Below are positions 8,906 through 18,808 of a stretch of DNA of 64,000 nt, piece by piece. The translations under genes and the position numbers were made by a program. How positions within the stretch are numbered: position 1 is the first letter of the stretch; each line of letters begins with the position of its first letter. The notes below the pieces were generated by a model. That model ran no database searches. It saw only the letters and a program-made list of their open reading frames with translations, and had not been told where the DNA came from. The DNA is from Tannerellaceae bacterium (lineage in GTDB: Bacteria; Bacteroidota; Bacteroidia; Bacteroidales; Tannerellaceae), in contig JAIRPK010000016.1 in the NCBI GenBank assembly GCA_031257015.1, positions 106,449-170,448 on the forward strand. Reading direction: 5' to 3'.

Positions 8906-9817
8906 TCAAACATCAATTTTCATCCCCTCGTCCGCCACGACTGTGTTGGGAAAGACCGCCATTGCCTCTTTGCCCAGGAATCTGTCGTTGCTGTATCTCG
9001 ACGAGAAATGGCCGATAACCAGTTTCTTCACATTGGCCATGACCGCCATTTCAGCAGCCTGCACGGCAGTCGAGTGATAGGTATTAACAGCCCGTTCAAT
9101 GTCCGCATGAGCATAAGTAGCCTCATGAAACAGCAGTTCCGCCCCCTCAATCATCTGGGCGAGTTCAGGATAAAAAGCGGTGTCCGAGCAATAGGCATAC
9201 TTGCGAGCAGGAGCCGGCGGAACGGTCAGCTCCCTGTTCGGGATAACCGTCCCGTCCGGCAAGACGAAATCCGCCCCCTTCTTAATGCTGAAATACATAT
9301 TCATGGGGATGCCATAAAAGTCCGCCTTGTCGCGAAGAAGATGATTGTATCCCGTCTTTTCGACGAAGAGGAATCCGCAAGTCGGTATGCGATGCTTCAA
9401 CGGAATCGAATAAACGCTGACGACGTTGTCTTCCACAATCAATTCATGCTTTTCGGCGTCGATAGCCTTAAAGTGTATTGCAAAAGAATTTCTGTCGAAC
9501 ATCATCAGCGTTGAAGCAAGAAAGCCTTCCAGATTTTCAGGCCCATAAATAAACAAGTCCTCCTTCCTTCCCAGCAGGCTGAGAGTAGAAATCAGTCCGG
9601 GGAGACCAAAGCAATGGTCGCCGTGAAAGTGAGAGATAAAGATGCGGTTCATTCTCCTCTGTTTGATTTTCAACCGCATGAATTGTAGCTGCGTACCCTC
9701 TCCGCAATCGACCAGATAAAACTTGTCGCCCACCTCGACAATCTGAGCGGAAGGCAAATGTCGCAAAGTCGGCAAAGCCGAGCCACAACCGAGAATAGTA
9801 ACATTAAAATTTTTCAT
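8906..9817 (-). CDS. rnz: Ribonuclease Z (tRNA 3' processing endonuclease)
   Basis: This 303-residue metallo-beta-lactamase-fold protein cuts tRNA precursors 3' of the discriminator base. The zinc motif HFHGDH is at residues 63-68 (SHFHGDHCFGLPGL). The later ligands appear as LKHRIPTCGF, CSDTAFY, LLFHEATY and GHFSSRY, as expected of RNase Z. The length is close to the usual 305-310. It is a single minus-strand gene facing the gpmI operon. A TATCTTTG element lies about 160 bp upstream at 9976-9983. Confidence 0.95.
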   Translation of the reverse strand: MKNFNVTILGCGSALPTLRHLPSAQIVEVGDKFYLVDCGEGTQLQFMRLKIKQRRMNRIFISHFHGDHCFGLPGLISTLSLLGRKEDLFIYGPENLEGFLASTLMMFDRNSFAIHFKAIDAEKHELIVEDNVVSVYSIPLKHRIPTCGFLFVEKTGYNHLLRDKADFYGIPMNMYFSIKKGADFVLPDGTVIPNRELTVPPAPARKYAYCSDTAFYPELAQMIEGAELLFHEATYAHADIERAVNTYHSTAVQAAEMAVMANVKKLVIGHFSSRYSNDRFLGKEAMAVFPNTVVADEGMKIDV

Positions 9818-10678
9818 CCATATAACTGTTTAAAATTACGCATCAGAAAATCATTCCTCCCCCATCTTTCAATCGAATACAAATCCGCCGGTTCCATAGC
9901 CAACGCGCATGTTGCCTGAAGCCCCAGGCGGATAGTGAACAATTATCAGAAGCATCATCAAGAAATAAAGCACAACAAAGATACATCCGCTCGGCATGAT
10001 TTCCACCGCAAAACCAACGAAAACCAGCCAATTAATTATGCAGGATAAATTAAAATGACTATCTTTGCAGCACAATAAAAAAATATTTTTTTTCATGAGG
10101 ACCTTAACTAACTTTTTCTTTTTGTTTAAAACGGTTAAATGTAAGAACAGCCCGGCGTGAGCTTCGCTGTTTTTAATTTTTATAAGGTTCGGTTCTCCAA
10201 AACTCATCTCCTCTTTACATCATCACATATTCTCTTTGCATCTCTTTCCGCAATGCAGCCCATCTTCGTCGGCAGTCAGGCATCAGTTAATTGAGAATTA
10301 AATTTCCGGAACATGGACAAACGGCTCGTCGATGTCGGCTTAAACATGGCTGATGGTTGATTTCAGATTCAAAAAGTCTTTCGTTGCATTGCATATTCAT
10401 GAGAAACTTTCGCCGAAAAGCAATTCCTCAATTTTAATTTAGAGAAAATAAACTGCAATGTTTTTTCAAGTTTTGTTTTAAATGTATTTCATTTATTTAC
10501 ATTGGGTTTGAATTTGAATTATAAATATGTAAATTTAAGGATTGCTATTTTTATAAATCCTTTAAACAATTAAATTATGAGAGAATGAACACAACAATAC
10601 CAAAGATTTTAATATGGCTTCACCGCAATAACATTCTCCCTGCTCTCATGCCAGAAAGGTACGAACGAAGCGGTTTAA
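9818..10678. other. 861-bp gap without a convincing gene
   Basis: It holds two TAnnTTTG elements: 9976-9983 on the minus strand (probable rnz promoter) and 10060-10067 on the plus strand (TATCTTTG, with no clear gene behind it until the serpin relic). On the minus strand an open frame from an ATG at 10096 down to 9869 encodes a 75-residue mostly hydrophobic peptide (segments around INWLVFVGFAV and VVLYFLMMLLIIVHY). It could be a tiny membrane protein, but it spans the rnz promoter and I do not call it. The plus strand from 10400 to 10600 is AT-rich. Confidence 0.5.
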
Positions 10679-11191
10679 GACTCCGGCAACAGGGGAAAAA
10701 TCATCGAACTGTCGCCCTCCCAAACGAAAGCAATTGTTAGCGCAAACAACGACTTTGCCTTCAATTTACCCAAAACCGTATCGGCTAACGAAAAGGCGGA
10801 TTCAAACATTAAAAGAGCGAAGAATCTCGGATTGTATGCAGAAAAAGTAAAGGTCAAACTTCCCCGCTTTAAGATCAACTATAAAAAATATTTAGCCAAA
10901 GATTTATTGGATCTTGGAAATGGAATCATTTTTAGCGACTATGGAGATTTACCCTTGATTAATCCCTAAATGAACGACATTGACGAGGTATTGCAAAAGA
11001 CGGCAATTGAAATCAACGAGGAAGGCGCCAAAGCCGCTGCGGTGACAATAATAACCCCAAGTGGTGAAACCGGCGACGATGGCGGAATAAACATACGCCC
11101 AACGTTTTACGCCAACCGCCCGTTCGCCTTTATTATTCGCGAGAAAACGAGCGTAACGATTCTCTTCACGGGAAGAATTTATTCTCTTTGA
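10679..11191 (+). pseudogene. Serpin relic with internal deletion and stop
   Basis: One frame preserves scattered serpin landmarks. Near the start, ELSPSQTKAIVSANNDFAFNLP resembles the first helix region. Then KVKLPRFKINYKKYLAKDLLDLGNGIIFSDYGDLPLIN matches the late strand and helix region. After an in-frame TAA at 10967-969 comes the reactive-loop hinge KTAIEINEEGAKAAAVT and the C-terminal signature FYANRPFAFIIREKTSVTILFTGRI. About 170 residues survive of the usual 370-400, so most of the core is deleted between the first and second blocks. It cannot fold as an inhibitor. Serpins trap serine or cysteine proteases; the intact ancestor may have guarded against such enzymes. Confidence 0.85.
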
Positions 11192-11376
11192 ACATATAAT
11201 AAATGAAAGACAGAGGCGCCGACCAGCGTTCCTTTTTTCATGTATGCCTGACAAGAAGCAGGAGGCGTTATGCCCATAACAAGGCAAAAACTGTCTGATA
11301 TTTGACTGTACGTATTAAAAAAGCAATCCTGAAATCCCCAAAGTCATTTTTCGATTTAAAGAGATGAAAAAAGCAC

Positions 11377-11384
11377 TACCTTTG
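11377..11384 (+). promoter_or_regulatory. Promoter -7 element for mfd
   Basis: TACCTTTG matches TAnnTTTG. It lies 29 bp before the TTG start at 11413 and supports that start. Confidence 0.65.
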
Positions 11385-11412
11385 TGTCTCTAAAAATATA
11401 CGTCCCTGTAAA

Positions 11413-14400
11413 TTGGATATACAAGAAATACTTAAACTTTACGCGGCACATCCGCAAATTTCCGCGCTGGGAAACTTACTCGGCAGGAACAATTCTGTTC
11501 GCAACATATACATTAAAGGACTGCCAGGTTCCGGAACCCCCATGGCGCTTGCAGCCCTGTTCATGAAGACACGTAGCCACTACCTCTGCATAATGAACGA
11601 TTCCGAAGAGGCAGGATATTTCTACCACGACCTTACCCAGATAGCCGGTAGCGATAATATTTACTTCTTCCCGTCAGCCTATAAGCGCTCCATCAAATAC
11701 GGTCATGCTGACTCTGCTTCCGAAATCCTCCGCACCGAAGCGCTAAGCATGTTACAGGATAGTGATGCCCCTTTTATCATCGTCGCCAGCCCCGACGCCG
11801 TAGCAGAGAAAGTTGTATCGGCTGCAACGCTGAAAGAAAACACGTTAATGCTCCACATTGGCGAGAAGGTGAACAGCATGTTCGTCTCTGATGTTCTCGA
11901 CGAATATGGCTTTGAGCACGTCGATTATGTTTACGAACCAGGCCAGTATGCGATGCGCGGCAGCATTCTCGACGTTTTTTCCTTTTCCTGTGAGCATCCC
12001 TACCGCATCGACTTTTTCGGCAACGAGGTTGAAACGCTCCGTTCCTTCGACGTCGAAACCCAGCTCTCAATATCCATGCTCGACAGCATCCACATTGTGC
12101 CAAAGATGAGCAACAACAAACTCTCAACCGCCTCGATTCTTGAATCCCTTCCGGCGGATACAGTTGTTGTCACCCGCGATCTGCTATGGTGCCGCGAGCG
12201 CATCGGTTTTATATGGGACGAAGCGCCTGTCAAGGCCGACGAAGATTCCTTCTCCGATATAGAAGCAATGAGGAGCAAACTTATAAGCGGAGAGGATTTT
12301 ATGCACAGTATTGCCGCTTTCAGACAAATCAGCACATACCATCCCCACGGCGTTCCCGACGCGACGATAGATTTTTCCTGCGAACTCCAACCAATATTCC
12401 ACAAGGATTTCGACCTTGTCAGCGAATCCTTTCTCAAATATCTCAGCGAAGGATACTCCATATACATATTAAGCGACACGGAGAAACAGACCGCACGCAT
12501 CCGGGCCATCTTTGATGACAGAGGCGACGACATTCCATTCACGCCCGTCAACAGGACTATTCACGAAGGCTTTGCCGATAAAAGCCTCAAAATATGTCTG
12601 TTCACCGACCACCAGCTGTTTGATCGCTTCCACAAGTACAACCTTAAAAGCGATAAAGCCCGCAGCGGCAAAATCACTCTCTCATTAAAAGAACTCAACC
12701 AGTTCAGCAACGGCGATTACATTGTCCACATTGACCACGGCATCGGTCGCTTCGCCGGTTTGGTCAGAACAGAAATCAATGGCAAGATACAGGAAGCCAT
12801 TCGCCTCATCTACCAAAACAACGACACTATATACGTCAGCATCCACTCCCTTCACAAGCTCTCCAAATATAAAGGCAAAGACAGCGGCGAAGCTCCCCGT
12901 CTCCACAAGCTCGGCAGCGGCCAGTGGGAGAAGATGAAGGACCGCGCCAAGAAGAAAGTTAAAGACATAGCCCGCGACCTCATCCTCCTCTACTCCAAAC
13001 GCAAGCAGGAAAGCGGCTTTGCCTTCAGCCCCGACACTTATATGCAGCGCGAGTTGGAGGCAGGCTTCATCTACGAGGATACACCCGACCAGATGAAGGC
13101 AACAACCGACGTCAAAGCCGATATGGAAGCCCCCCGCCCGATGGATCGCCTTATATGTGGCGACGTTGGCTTCGGCAAAACCGAAATAGCCATTCGTGCC
13201 GCCTTCAAAGCCGTAGCCGACAACAAGCAAGTTGCCGTCCTCGTCCCCACGACCGTCCTCGCCTTCCAGCATTACAAGACATTCGCCGAGCGGTTGAAAG
13301 CCTTCCCTTGCACAATCGACTACATTAGCCGCGCACGCACAGCCCGCCAGATAAAAGAAATCCGCGACAAACTCAACGAAGGCCAAATAGACATCCTCAT
13401 CGGCACTCACCGCCTGGTAAGCGCCGACATAAAGTTCAAGAACCTTGGTCTCCTCATCATTGACGAGGAACAAAAATTCGGAGTGAGTGTAAAAGAAAAG
13501 CTAAGGCAACTCAAAAGCAACATAGACACGCTCACAATGACCGCCACCCCCATCCCACGCACCCTTCAATTCTCCCTCATGGGCGCAAGAGATCTGAGTA
13601 ACATCAGCACCCCTCCCCCCAACCGCTATCCCGTCCAAACCGACATCGAACGCTTCAACCCCGACATTATCCGCGAAGCCATAAACTTTGAAATGAGCCG
13701 TAACGGCCAAGTCTTCCTCATCCACAACCGCGTACAAAACATCGGAGAGATAGAAGCCATCGTCCGCCGTGAAATACCCGATGCCCGCACTTGCGTAGCC
13801 CACGGCCAGATGGAGCCAGCAACACTCGAAAAAATATTATTGGACTTCATTAATTACGAATACGACGTTCTCATTGCAACCAGCATAGTAGAAAACGGCA
13901 TTGACGTATCCAACGCCAATACAATCATCATCAACAACGCTCATTATTTCGGCCTCTCCGACCTTCACCAGCTACGCGGACGTGTAGGTCGCAGCAATCG
14001 CAAGGCATTTTGCTACCTCCTCTCCCCTCCCCTGTCCTCCTTGACGCAGGAAGCCCGCCGCCGCCTTCAAGCGATAGAGAATTTCGCCGAGCTTGGCAGC
14101 GGCATCCACATAGCCATGCAGGATTTAGACATTCGCGGCGCCGGGAACATGCTTGGAGCAGAGCAAAGCGGTTTCATTGCCGACCTCGGCTACGAAGCAT
14201 ACCAAAGAATCCTCGAAGAAGCCGTACAGGAACTCAAGGAAGAAGAATTTTCAGAACTATATGCCGAAGAAAACAGCAGGGGAAGCACTCCGGTTTATGT
14301 AAAGGAAACCCTCATCGACTCCGACCTTGAACTCATGTTTCCTCCCACTTATATTCCCAACGATTCCGAACGTATCGCCCTCTACCGCGAACTGGACAAG

Positions 14401-14751
14401 ATAGAACACGAAAACGAACTCCAGCAGTTCACCGAACGCCTCATCGATCGTTTCGGCAAAATTCCTCCACAAGGCTGCGAATTAATCCGCCTTATCAGCC
14501 TCCGCCGCATTGCAAAAGAATTCGGCATCGAAAAGCTTATTCTCAAACAAGGCACAATGACCCTCCAGCTTATAACAAATCCACAAAGTCCATATTACGA
14601 CAGCGACACCTTCGGCAAACTCCTCGACATGGTCAAACACCACAGCCGTCGCACACAACTCCGCGAACAAAACGGACGGCGCAGCATCTCCATAAAAGAC
14701 GTGCCGAACGTAGAGACAGCTTATACTCTGCTAAAGGAAATAGCGAATTAA
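11413..14751 (+). CDS. mfd: Transcription-repair coupling factor
   Basis: This 1112-residue DNA translocase removes RNA polymerase stalled at lesions and recruits UvrA. Visible in order: the UvrB-like N-terminal module, the CarD-like RNA polymerase interaction domain (NGDYIVHIDHGIGRFAGL, about residue 435), Walker A GDVGFGKTEIA, the DEEQ box in LLIIDEEQKFGV, the TATPIPRTLQFS motif, the helicase C domain ending in QLRGRVGRSNR, the TRG motif region (SGIHIAMQDLDIRGAGNMLGAEQSG), and the C-terminal D7 domain. The length is normal. The start is TTG at 11413, giving MDIQEILKLY, just behind the promoter at 11377-11384. It is monocistronic as far as can be seen. Confidence 0.97.
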   Translation: MDIQEILKLYAAHPQISALGNLLGRNNSVRNIYIKGLPGSGTPMALAALFMKTRSHYLCIMNDSEEAGYFYHDLTQIAGSDNIYFFPSAYKRSIKYGHADSASEILRTEALSMLQDSDAPFIIVASPDAVAEKVVSAATLKENTLMLHIGEKVNSMFVSDVLDEYGFEHVDYVYEPGQYAMRGSILDVFSFSCEHPYRIDFFGNEVETLRSFDVETQLSISMLDSIHIVPKMSNNKLSTASILESLPADTVVVTRDLLWCRERIGFIWDEAPVKADEDSFSDIEAMRSKLISGEDFMHSIAAFRQISTYHPHGVPDATIDFSCELQPIFHKDFDLVSESFLKYLSEGYSIYILSDTEKQTARIRAIFDDRGDDIPFTPVNRTIHEGFADKSLKICLFTDHQLFDRFHKYNLKSDKARSGKITLSLKELNQFSNGDYIVHIDHGIGRFAGLVRTEINGKIQEAIRLIYQNNDTIYVSIHSLHKLSKYKGKDSGEAPRLHKLGSGQWEKMKDRAKKKVKDIARDLILLYSKRKQESGFAFSPDTYMQRELEAGFIYEDTPDQMKATTDVKADMEAPRPMDRLICGDVGFGKTEIAIRAAFKAVADNKQVAVLVPTTVLAFQHYKTFAERLKAFPCTIDYISRARTARQIKEIRDKLNEGQIDILIGTHRLVSADIKFKNLGLLIIDEEQKFGVSVKEKLRQLKSNIDTLTMTATPIPRTLQFSLMGARDLSNISTPPPNRYPVQTDIERFNPDIIREAINFEMSRNGQVFLIHNRVQNIGEIEAIVRREIPDARTCVAHGQMEPATLEKILLDFINYEYDVLIATSIVENGIDVSNANTIIINNAHYFGLSDLHQLRGRVGRSNRKAFCYLLSPPLSSLTQEARRRLQAIENFAELGSGIHIAMQDLDIRGAGNMLGAEQSGFIADLGYEAYQRILEEAVQELKEEEFSELYAEENSRGSTPVYVKETLIDSDLELMFPPTYIPNDSERIALYRELDKIEHENELQQFTERLIDRFGKIPPQGCELIRLISLRRIAKEFGIEKLILKQGTMTLQLITNPQSPYYDSDTFGKLLDMVKHHSRRTQLREQNGRRSISIKDVPNVETAYTLLKEIAN

Positions 14752-14972
14752 ACACATATTACAGATACTTTGGCAAGCCTCCGATATTCAATACAAAGTG
14801 TTTAGCTTAACCCAATTAGACCTTTCAAATAGAAAGAAATTTGTTCGATTAATATGTAAAAAAGGCTACTAAAGAAAAAAAATAACGACAAAAATGCCGC
14901 TATTATAAAATATTTAATTTATTTTGTAACCGATAAGGATGAACTTATCCATATATATAATGTATTACAGAT

Positions 14973-16964
14973 ATGATGGACAGTCAAAGCACTAATTTCC
15001 CTAACGAAGGTAAGGTAGAGTTAGAAGTAACAAATGTTCCGGAAATCACTCCGGAGAGTATGGCAGAAGAAGCAAATGTGGAAAAAACTTCTGCTGAAAT
15101 TATAAAGGATTCTGAAGAGGCAGTTGCAGGCAAAAACGAATTGGAAACGAATGCCCCCGTAGTAACCGCAGAAAGCAAGGAATCATTGCCCGAAGCCACA
15201 GGCGAGTTAAAAGCAGAAACCGAACATTCGGAAAAAGAAACAGCCGAATCAGATTCAGCCGAAAGCAATAAACGTGCATTAAGCGGTATCCTTGACAAGC
15301 TGGCATCTTTAGTCAATTCTCCAGAAGCAACAAAAGAAGAAGTTGACAAACTCAAGCAAGCTTTTTATAAGATTCTTCGGCCGGAAATAGACGAGCTGAA
15401 AAAGAAATTTATAGAAGAAGGCGGGAACGAAAAATCATTCAATTCCCCTGAAAGTGCGGAAGAACAAAAACTTAAAGAACTCCTGAATGTATATAAATCA
15501 AAAAAAGCAACCCAAAGCGCAGAAGAGGAGCAATTAAGGGCAGCCAACTACGCCCTGAAACTCCAGCTAATTGAACGCATGAAGCAATTATGCGAGAGCA
15601 ACAACGACTTCAACAAGCTTTACAACGAATTTAAGGAAATACAGCAGCGATGGAAAGAAGCCAAGGCCGTACCGCAAGAATATGCAAACGAACTCTGGAA
15701 AAACTATCAGACCTATAATGAACGCTTCTACGATTTAATAAAAATCAATCACCAGCTGCGCGACTACGATTTCAGAAAAAATCTAGAAACAAAGACCGCA
15801 CTTTGTGAAGCCGTAGAAAAACTAGTTGACGAAAGCGACGCTCTTAGAGCCTTCCATAAACTACAAAAACTACACCAACAATGGCGCGAAACTGGCCCGG
15901 TGACAAAAGACCTGCGCGAAGAAATATGGGGACGCTTCAAAGCAGCATCCGCCATAATCAACAAGCGCCATCAAATATACTTTGAGGAACGGAAAACAAA
16001 AGAGCAGACAAGCCTGGACGAAAAAACAGCCCTCTGCGAACAGGTAGAAGCCATTGATTACAGTAAACTCACAACACTGAAGGACTGGGAATCCCAACAA
16101 TACAAAATCATCGAAGCCCAAAAGCAATGGCGAAAACTCGGCCCCGCCCCCAAGAAATACAACGCCAAGATATTCGAACGCTTCAGAAATTCCATAGACA
16201 CGTTCTTCAAAAACAAAACCGAATTTAGCTCCGAAATAAGGAAAGGACAAGAGAAAAACCTCGAACTGAAGCTTGCCCTGTGCGAACGTGCCGAAGCAAT
16301 GAAAGACAGCACAGACTGGAAAGATACTACCGAGAAGTTCATCGCCCTCCAAAAGGAATGGAAAACCATCGGCTCCGTCGGAAACAAAAACTCCGAAACC
16401 GTATGGAAACGCTTCATCACCGCCTGCGACTACTTCTTTGAACGAAAAGGAGAAATCGCAACAACTCAGAAAGGAAGCGAGCAAAACAACCTTGTCGCCA
16501 AAAAAAGCGTAATCGAAAAAATCAAAGAGATAGACGCACAACTCGGCCACGACGAAACCCTTCGCATCCTGAAAGAATACATGAGCGAATGGAACTCCCT
16601 CGGCCACGTCCCCTTCAAGGAGAAGGACAAGCTTAACGAAGAATACCGCGAAACCGTCGACGCCATCTATGAACGTCTGAACATAGACAAAAACGACCGT
16701 CGCCTCGAATCCTTCCGAAGCAATCTCGGCGAACTCGGCGAAAAGGGAAAACACAAGCTATACAGCGAACGAAGCAACCTCGTGCGCAGCTACGAACGCC
16801 TGAAAAGCGAGCTGCAAACATACGAGAACAACATGGGCTTCCTCACCATATCCACCAAAGGCGGCGACGGCCTCCTCAAGGATATGAACAACAAAATCGC
16901 AAGACTGAAAGACGAAATGGCGCTCATGCTAAAGAAGATTGAAGCCATAGACGAAAATTTGTAA
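14973..16964 (+). CDS. DUF349 repeat protein
   Basis: This is a 663-residue, highly charged, mostly helical protein. Residues 1-100 are Glu-rich and probably disordered. Residues from about 185 to 600 contain serial DUF349 units, each ending in a W-K/R-x-x-G-P/S-V-type turn: FNEIQQRWKEAKAVP-like, LHQQWRETGPVTKDL, AQKQWRKLGPAPKKY, LQKEWKTIGSVGNKN, YMSEWNSLGHVPFKE. A C-terminal coiled coil follows. Proteins of this kind are common in Bacteroidota; the function is unknown to me. There is no signal peptide. It is followed by a strong terminator and is probably a single gene. Confidence 0.9.
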   Translation: MMDSQSTNFPNEGKVELEVTNVPEITPESMAEEANVEKTSAEIIKDSEEAVAGKNELETNAPVVTAESKESLPEATGELKAETEHSEKETAESDSAESNKRALSGILDKLASLVNSPEATKEEVDKLKQAFYKILRPEIDELKKKFIEEGGNEKSFNSPESAEEQKLKELLNVYKSKKATQSAEEEQLRAANYALKLQLIERMKQLCESNNDFNKLYNEFKEIQQRWKEAKAVPQEYANELWKNYQTYNERFYDLIKINHQLRDYDFRKNLETKTALCEAVEKLVDESDALRAFHKLQKLHQQWRETGPVTKDLREEIWGRFKAASAIINKRHQIYFEERKTKEQTSLDEKTALCEQVEAIDYSKLTTLKDWESQQYKIIEAQKQWRKLGPAPKKYNAKIFERFRNSIDTFFKNKTEFSSEIRKGQEKNLELKLALCERAEAMKDSTDWKDTTEKFIALQKEWKTIGSVGNKNSETVWKRFITACDYFFERKGEIATTQKGSEQNNLVAKKSVIEKIKEIDAQLGHDETLRILKEYMSEWNSLGHVPFKEKDKLNEEYRETVDAIYERLNIDKNDRRLESFRSNLGELGEKGKHKLYSERSNLVRSYERLKSELQTYENNMGFLTISTKGGDGLLKDMNNKIARLKDEMALMLKKIEAIDENL

Positions 16965-16992
16965 TACATATTTATTTATCTGAATTAGTCGA

Positions 16993-17030
16993 CCGAGCCA
17001 TGCTTCAAACCACGCATGGCCCGGTTTTTT
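16993..17030 (+). terminator. Terminator after the DUF349 gene
   Basis: The stem CCGAGCCATGC (16993-17003) pairs with GCATGGCCCGG (17014-17024) with one mismatch, and six T follow (17025-17030). It begins 28 bp after the stop. Confidence 0.93.
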
Positions 17031-17132
17031 AATGATACACAGGCTGGCCACCATCCCCCAATCAGGCTGAACAAAAGCATCTTAACATCAACAAAACACA
17101 CAATCATCCCAAAAACAATAAAACATCATAAC

Positions 17133-17948
17133 ATGAAAAGAATAATCACCGGCATAAAGAAAACCGCCATTCACACACTAAGCATCTACTTCGGCCTCTC
17201 CCTTCGCGGCGTCTCCCTCAACCTTGGAAAATACCGCAAACTCAAGCGCGACCTGAAGCTCCTCAAAGCACAATCGCGCCTCAGCGCCCACCAGTTCCCC
17301 ATCACCCGCCTGTACCCATGCTACATGGACTCCAGCGAAGATGCCGGAAGCATCGGCGGGCACTATTTCCACCAAGACCTCTACGTCGCCCAGCGCATCT
17401 TTGCCAACAAACCCCGGCGGCACGTAGACATCGGCAGCCGCATAGACGGCCTCGTCGCTCACGTCGCCACGTTCAGGGAAATCGAAGTCTTCGACATACG
17501 CCCCCTGCCCGAATCCGTACATCGAAACATCATCTTCAAGCAAGCCGACCTGATGACAGACAACCCAGCCCTGGCCGGCTACACGGACAGCATCTCCTGC
17601 CTCCACGCCCTGGAGCACTTCGGCCTCGGCCGCTATGGCGACCCCATCTGCTATGAAGGTTATCAGCTTGGATTCGACAACATCACCGGCATCCTTCAAC
17701 CAGGCGGCAAGTTCTACTTCTCCGTCCCCTTCGGCCCCGAACGCATTGAATTTCATGCCCATCGCATCTTCTCGCTCTCCCATCTGCTTGAAATGATCCG
17801 CCCCCGCTATGAGATAAACACCTTCTCCTACGTCGACGATGCAGGCCGCTTCCACCCGGACGTCCCAGCCTTCGACGCCCCCGAATCCACAAACAGCAAC
17901 TTCGGATGCAACTGGGGATGCGCCATATTTGAATTAACGAAAAGGTGA
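17133..17948 (+). CDS. DUF268 family protein (methyltransferase-like)
   Basis: This 271-residue protein has an SAM-methyltransferase-like middle: HVDIGSRIDGLVAHVATF (about residues 95-112), then VFDIRPLP, CLHALEHFGLGRYGDP and GGKFYFSVPFGPERIEFHAHRIFS. This combination is characteristic of DUF268 proteins, often found in glycan biosynthesis loci. The activity is unproven. The ATG at 17133 (MKRIITGIKK) was chosen over an earlier in-frame ATG at 17016, which lies inside the upstream terminator. It is alone between that terminator and the 22-bp repeat array. Confidence 0.82.
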   Translation: MKRIITGIKKTAIHTLSIYFGLSLRGVSLNLGKYRKLKRDLKLLKAQSRLSAHQFPITRLYPCYMDSSEDAGSIGGHYFHQDLYVAQRIFANKPRRHVDIGSRIDGLVAHVATFREIEVFDIRPLPESVHRNIIFKQADLMTDNPALAGYTDSISCLHALEHFGLGRYGDPICYEGYQLGFDNITGILQPGGKFYFSVPFGPERIEFHAHRIFSLSHLLEMIRPRYEINTFSYVDDAGRFHPDVPAFDAPESTNSNFGCNWGCAIFELTKR

Positions 17949-18005
17949 TGCGCATTTCGCCTGCTTGCCAATTCCCAATTTACCACAGTCCTCTTTCCCG
18001 GCAGT

Positions 18006-18709
18006 CAACCCGCAACCGCACAATCGGCAAACCGCAACTGAACAGTCGCCAACTCGCAACCGACCAGTCGTCAACTCACGACCGCACAATCGGCAACTCA
18101 CGACTGACCAGTCGCCAACTCACGACTGAACAGTCGTCAACCCGCAACTGCACAGTCGCCAACTCACGGCTGCACAGTCGGCAACTCGCAACCGCACAAT
18201 CGCCAACTCATGACTGACCAGTCATCAAACCGCAACTGAACAGTCGACAACTCACGGCTGCACAGTCGGCAAACCACAACCGCACAATCGTCAAACCACA
18301 ACTGAACAGTCGCCAACTCGCAACTGCACAATCGTCAATCCACAACCGCACAATCGTCAACTCACGACTGAACAGTCATCAAACCGCAACCGACCAGTCG
18401 GCAACTCGCAACTGACCAGTCGGCAACTCGCAACTGCACAATCGTCAACTCACGACTGACCAGTCATCAAACCGCAACTGCACAGTCGACAACTCACGAC
18501 TGAACAGTCGCCAACTCGCAACTGCACAATCGTCAATCCACAACCGCACAATCGTCAACTCACGACTGACCAGTCATCAAACCGCAACCGCACAGTCGGC
18601 AACTCGCAACTGAACAGTCGGCAACTCGCAACTGAACAGTCGGCAACTCGCAACTGAACAGTCGGCAACTCACGACTGAACAGTCGGCAACTCATGACTG
18701 TCCGGTCGC
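18006..18709. repeat. Tandem array of 32 units of 22 bp (CGACTG..CAGTCG family), locus 1
   Basis: Thirty-two consecutive units each measure exactly 22 bp. Each begins CAAC or CAAA or CAAT and contains a core such as CGACTGAACAGTCG, a 6-bp inverted repeat around 2 bp. Variable positions take few states: GACTG/AACTG/AACCG on the left, and CAGTCG/CAATCG/CAGTCAT on the right. Units 28-30 (18600-18665) are identical. Units 15-18 (18314-18401) recur with three differences as units 24-27 (18512-18599), so blocks have been copied at a 198-bp offset. A 22-bp period cannot encode a short peptide repeat. It lies between convergent genes. The same family occurs at 35572-35857. Confidence 0.97.
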
Positions 18710-18734
18710 CGGCTTTACAACCGGCAGGCAGGCA

Positions 18735-18775
18735 AAAAGCGACCGGACAATTGTTTCACAACAACTGTCCGGCCT
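18735..18775 (-). terminator. Bidirectional terminator-like hairpin after the GH43 fusion gene
   Basis: CCGGACAATTGT (18743-18754) pairs with ACAACTGTCCGG (18761-18772) at 11 of 12 positions. On the minus strand it is followed by CGCTTTTTGCC, on the plus strand by CCTAAAAAATT. It lies 36 bp past the stop of the minus-strand gene at 18809. Confidence 0.8.
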
Positions 18776-18808
18776 AAAAAATTAATACTTAAACATAAAA
18801 AAAAAATC

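Noticed and set aside
9869..10207. Small hydrophobic minus-strand protein upstream of rnz
   Set aside because: It covers the rnz promoter and I cannot place it in a family; left as part of the gap description.
12685..13473. Long minus-strand frame inside mfd
   Set aside because: Antisense shadow of a gene with all Mfd motifs.
18006..18709. CRISPR array
   Set aside because: Units are contiguous 22-bp copies with no unique 30-40-bp spacers, and no cas genes are present.
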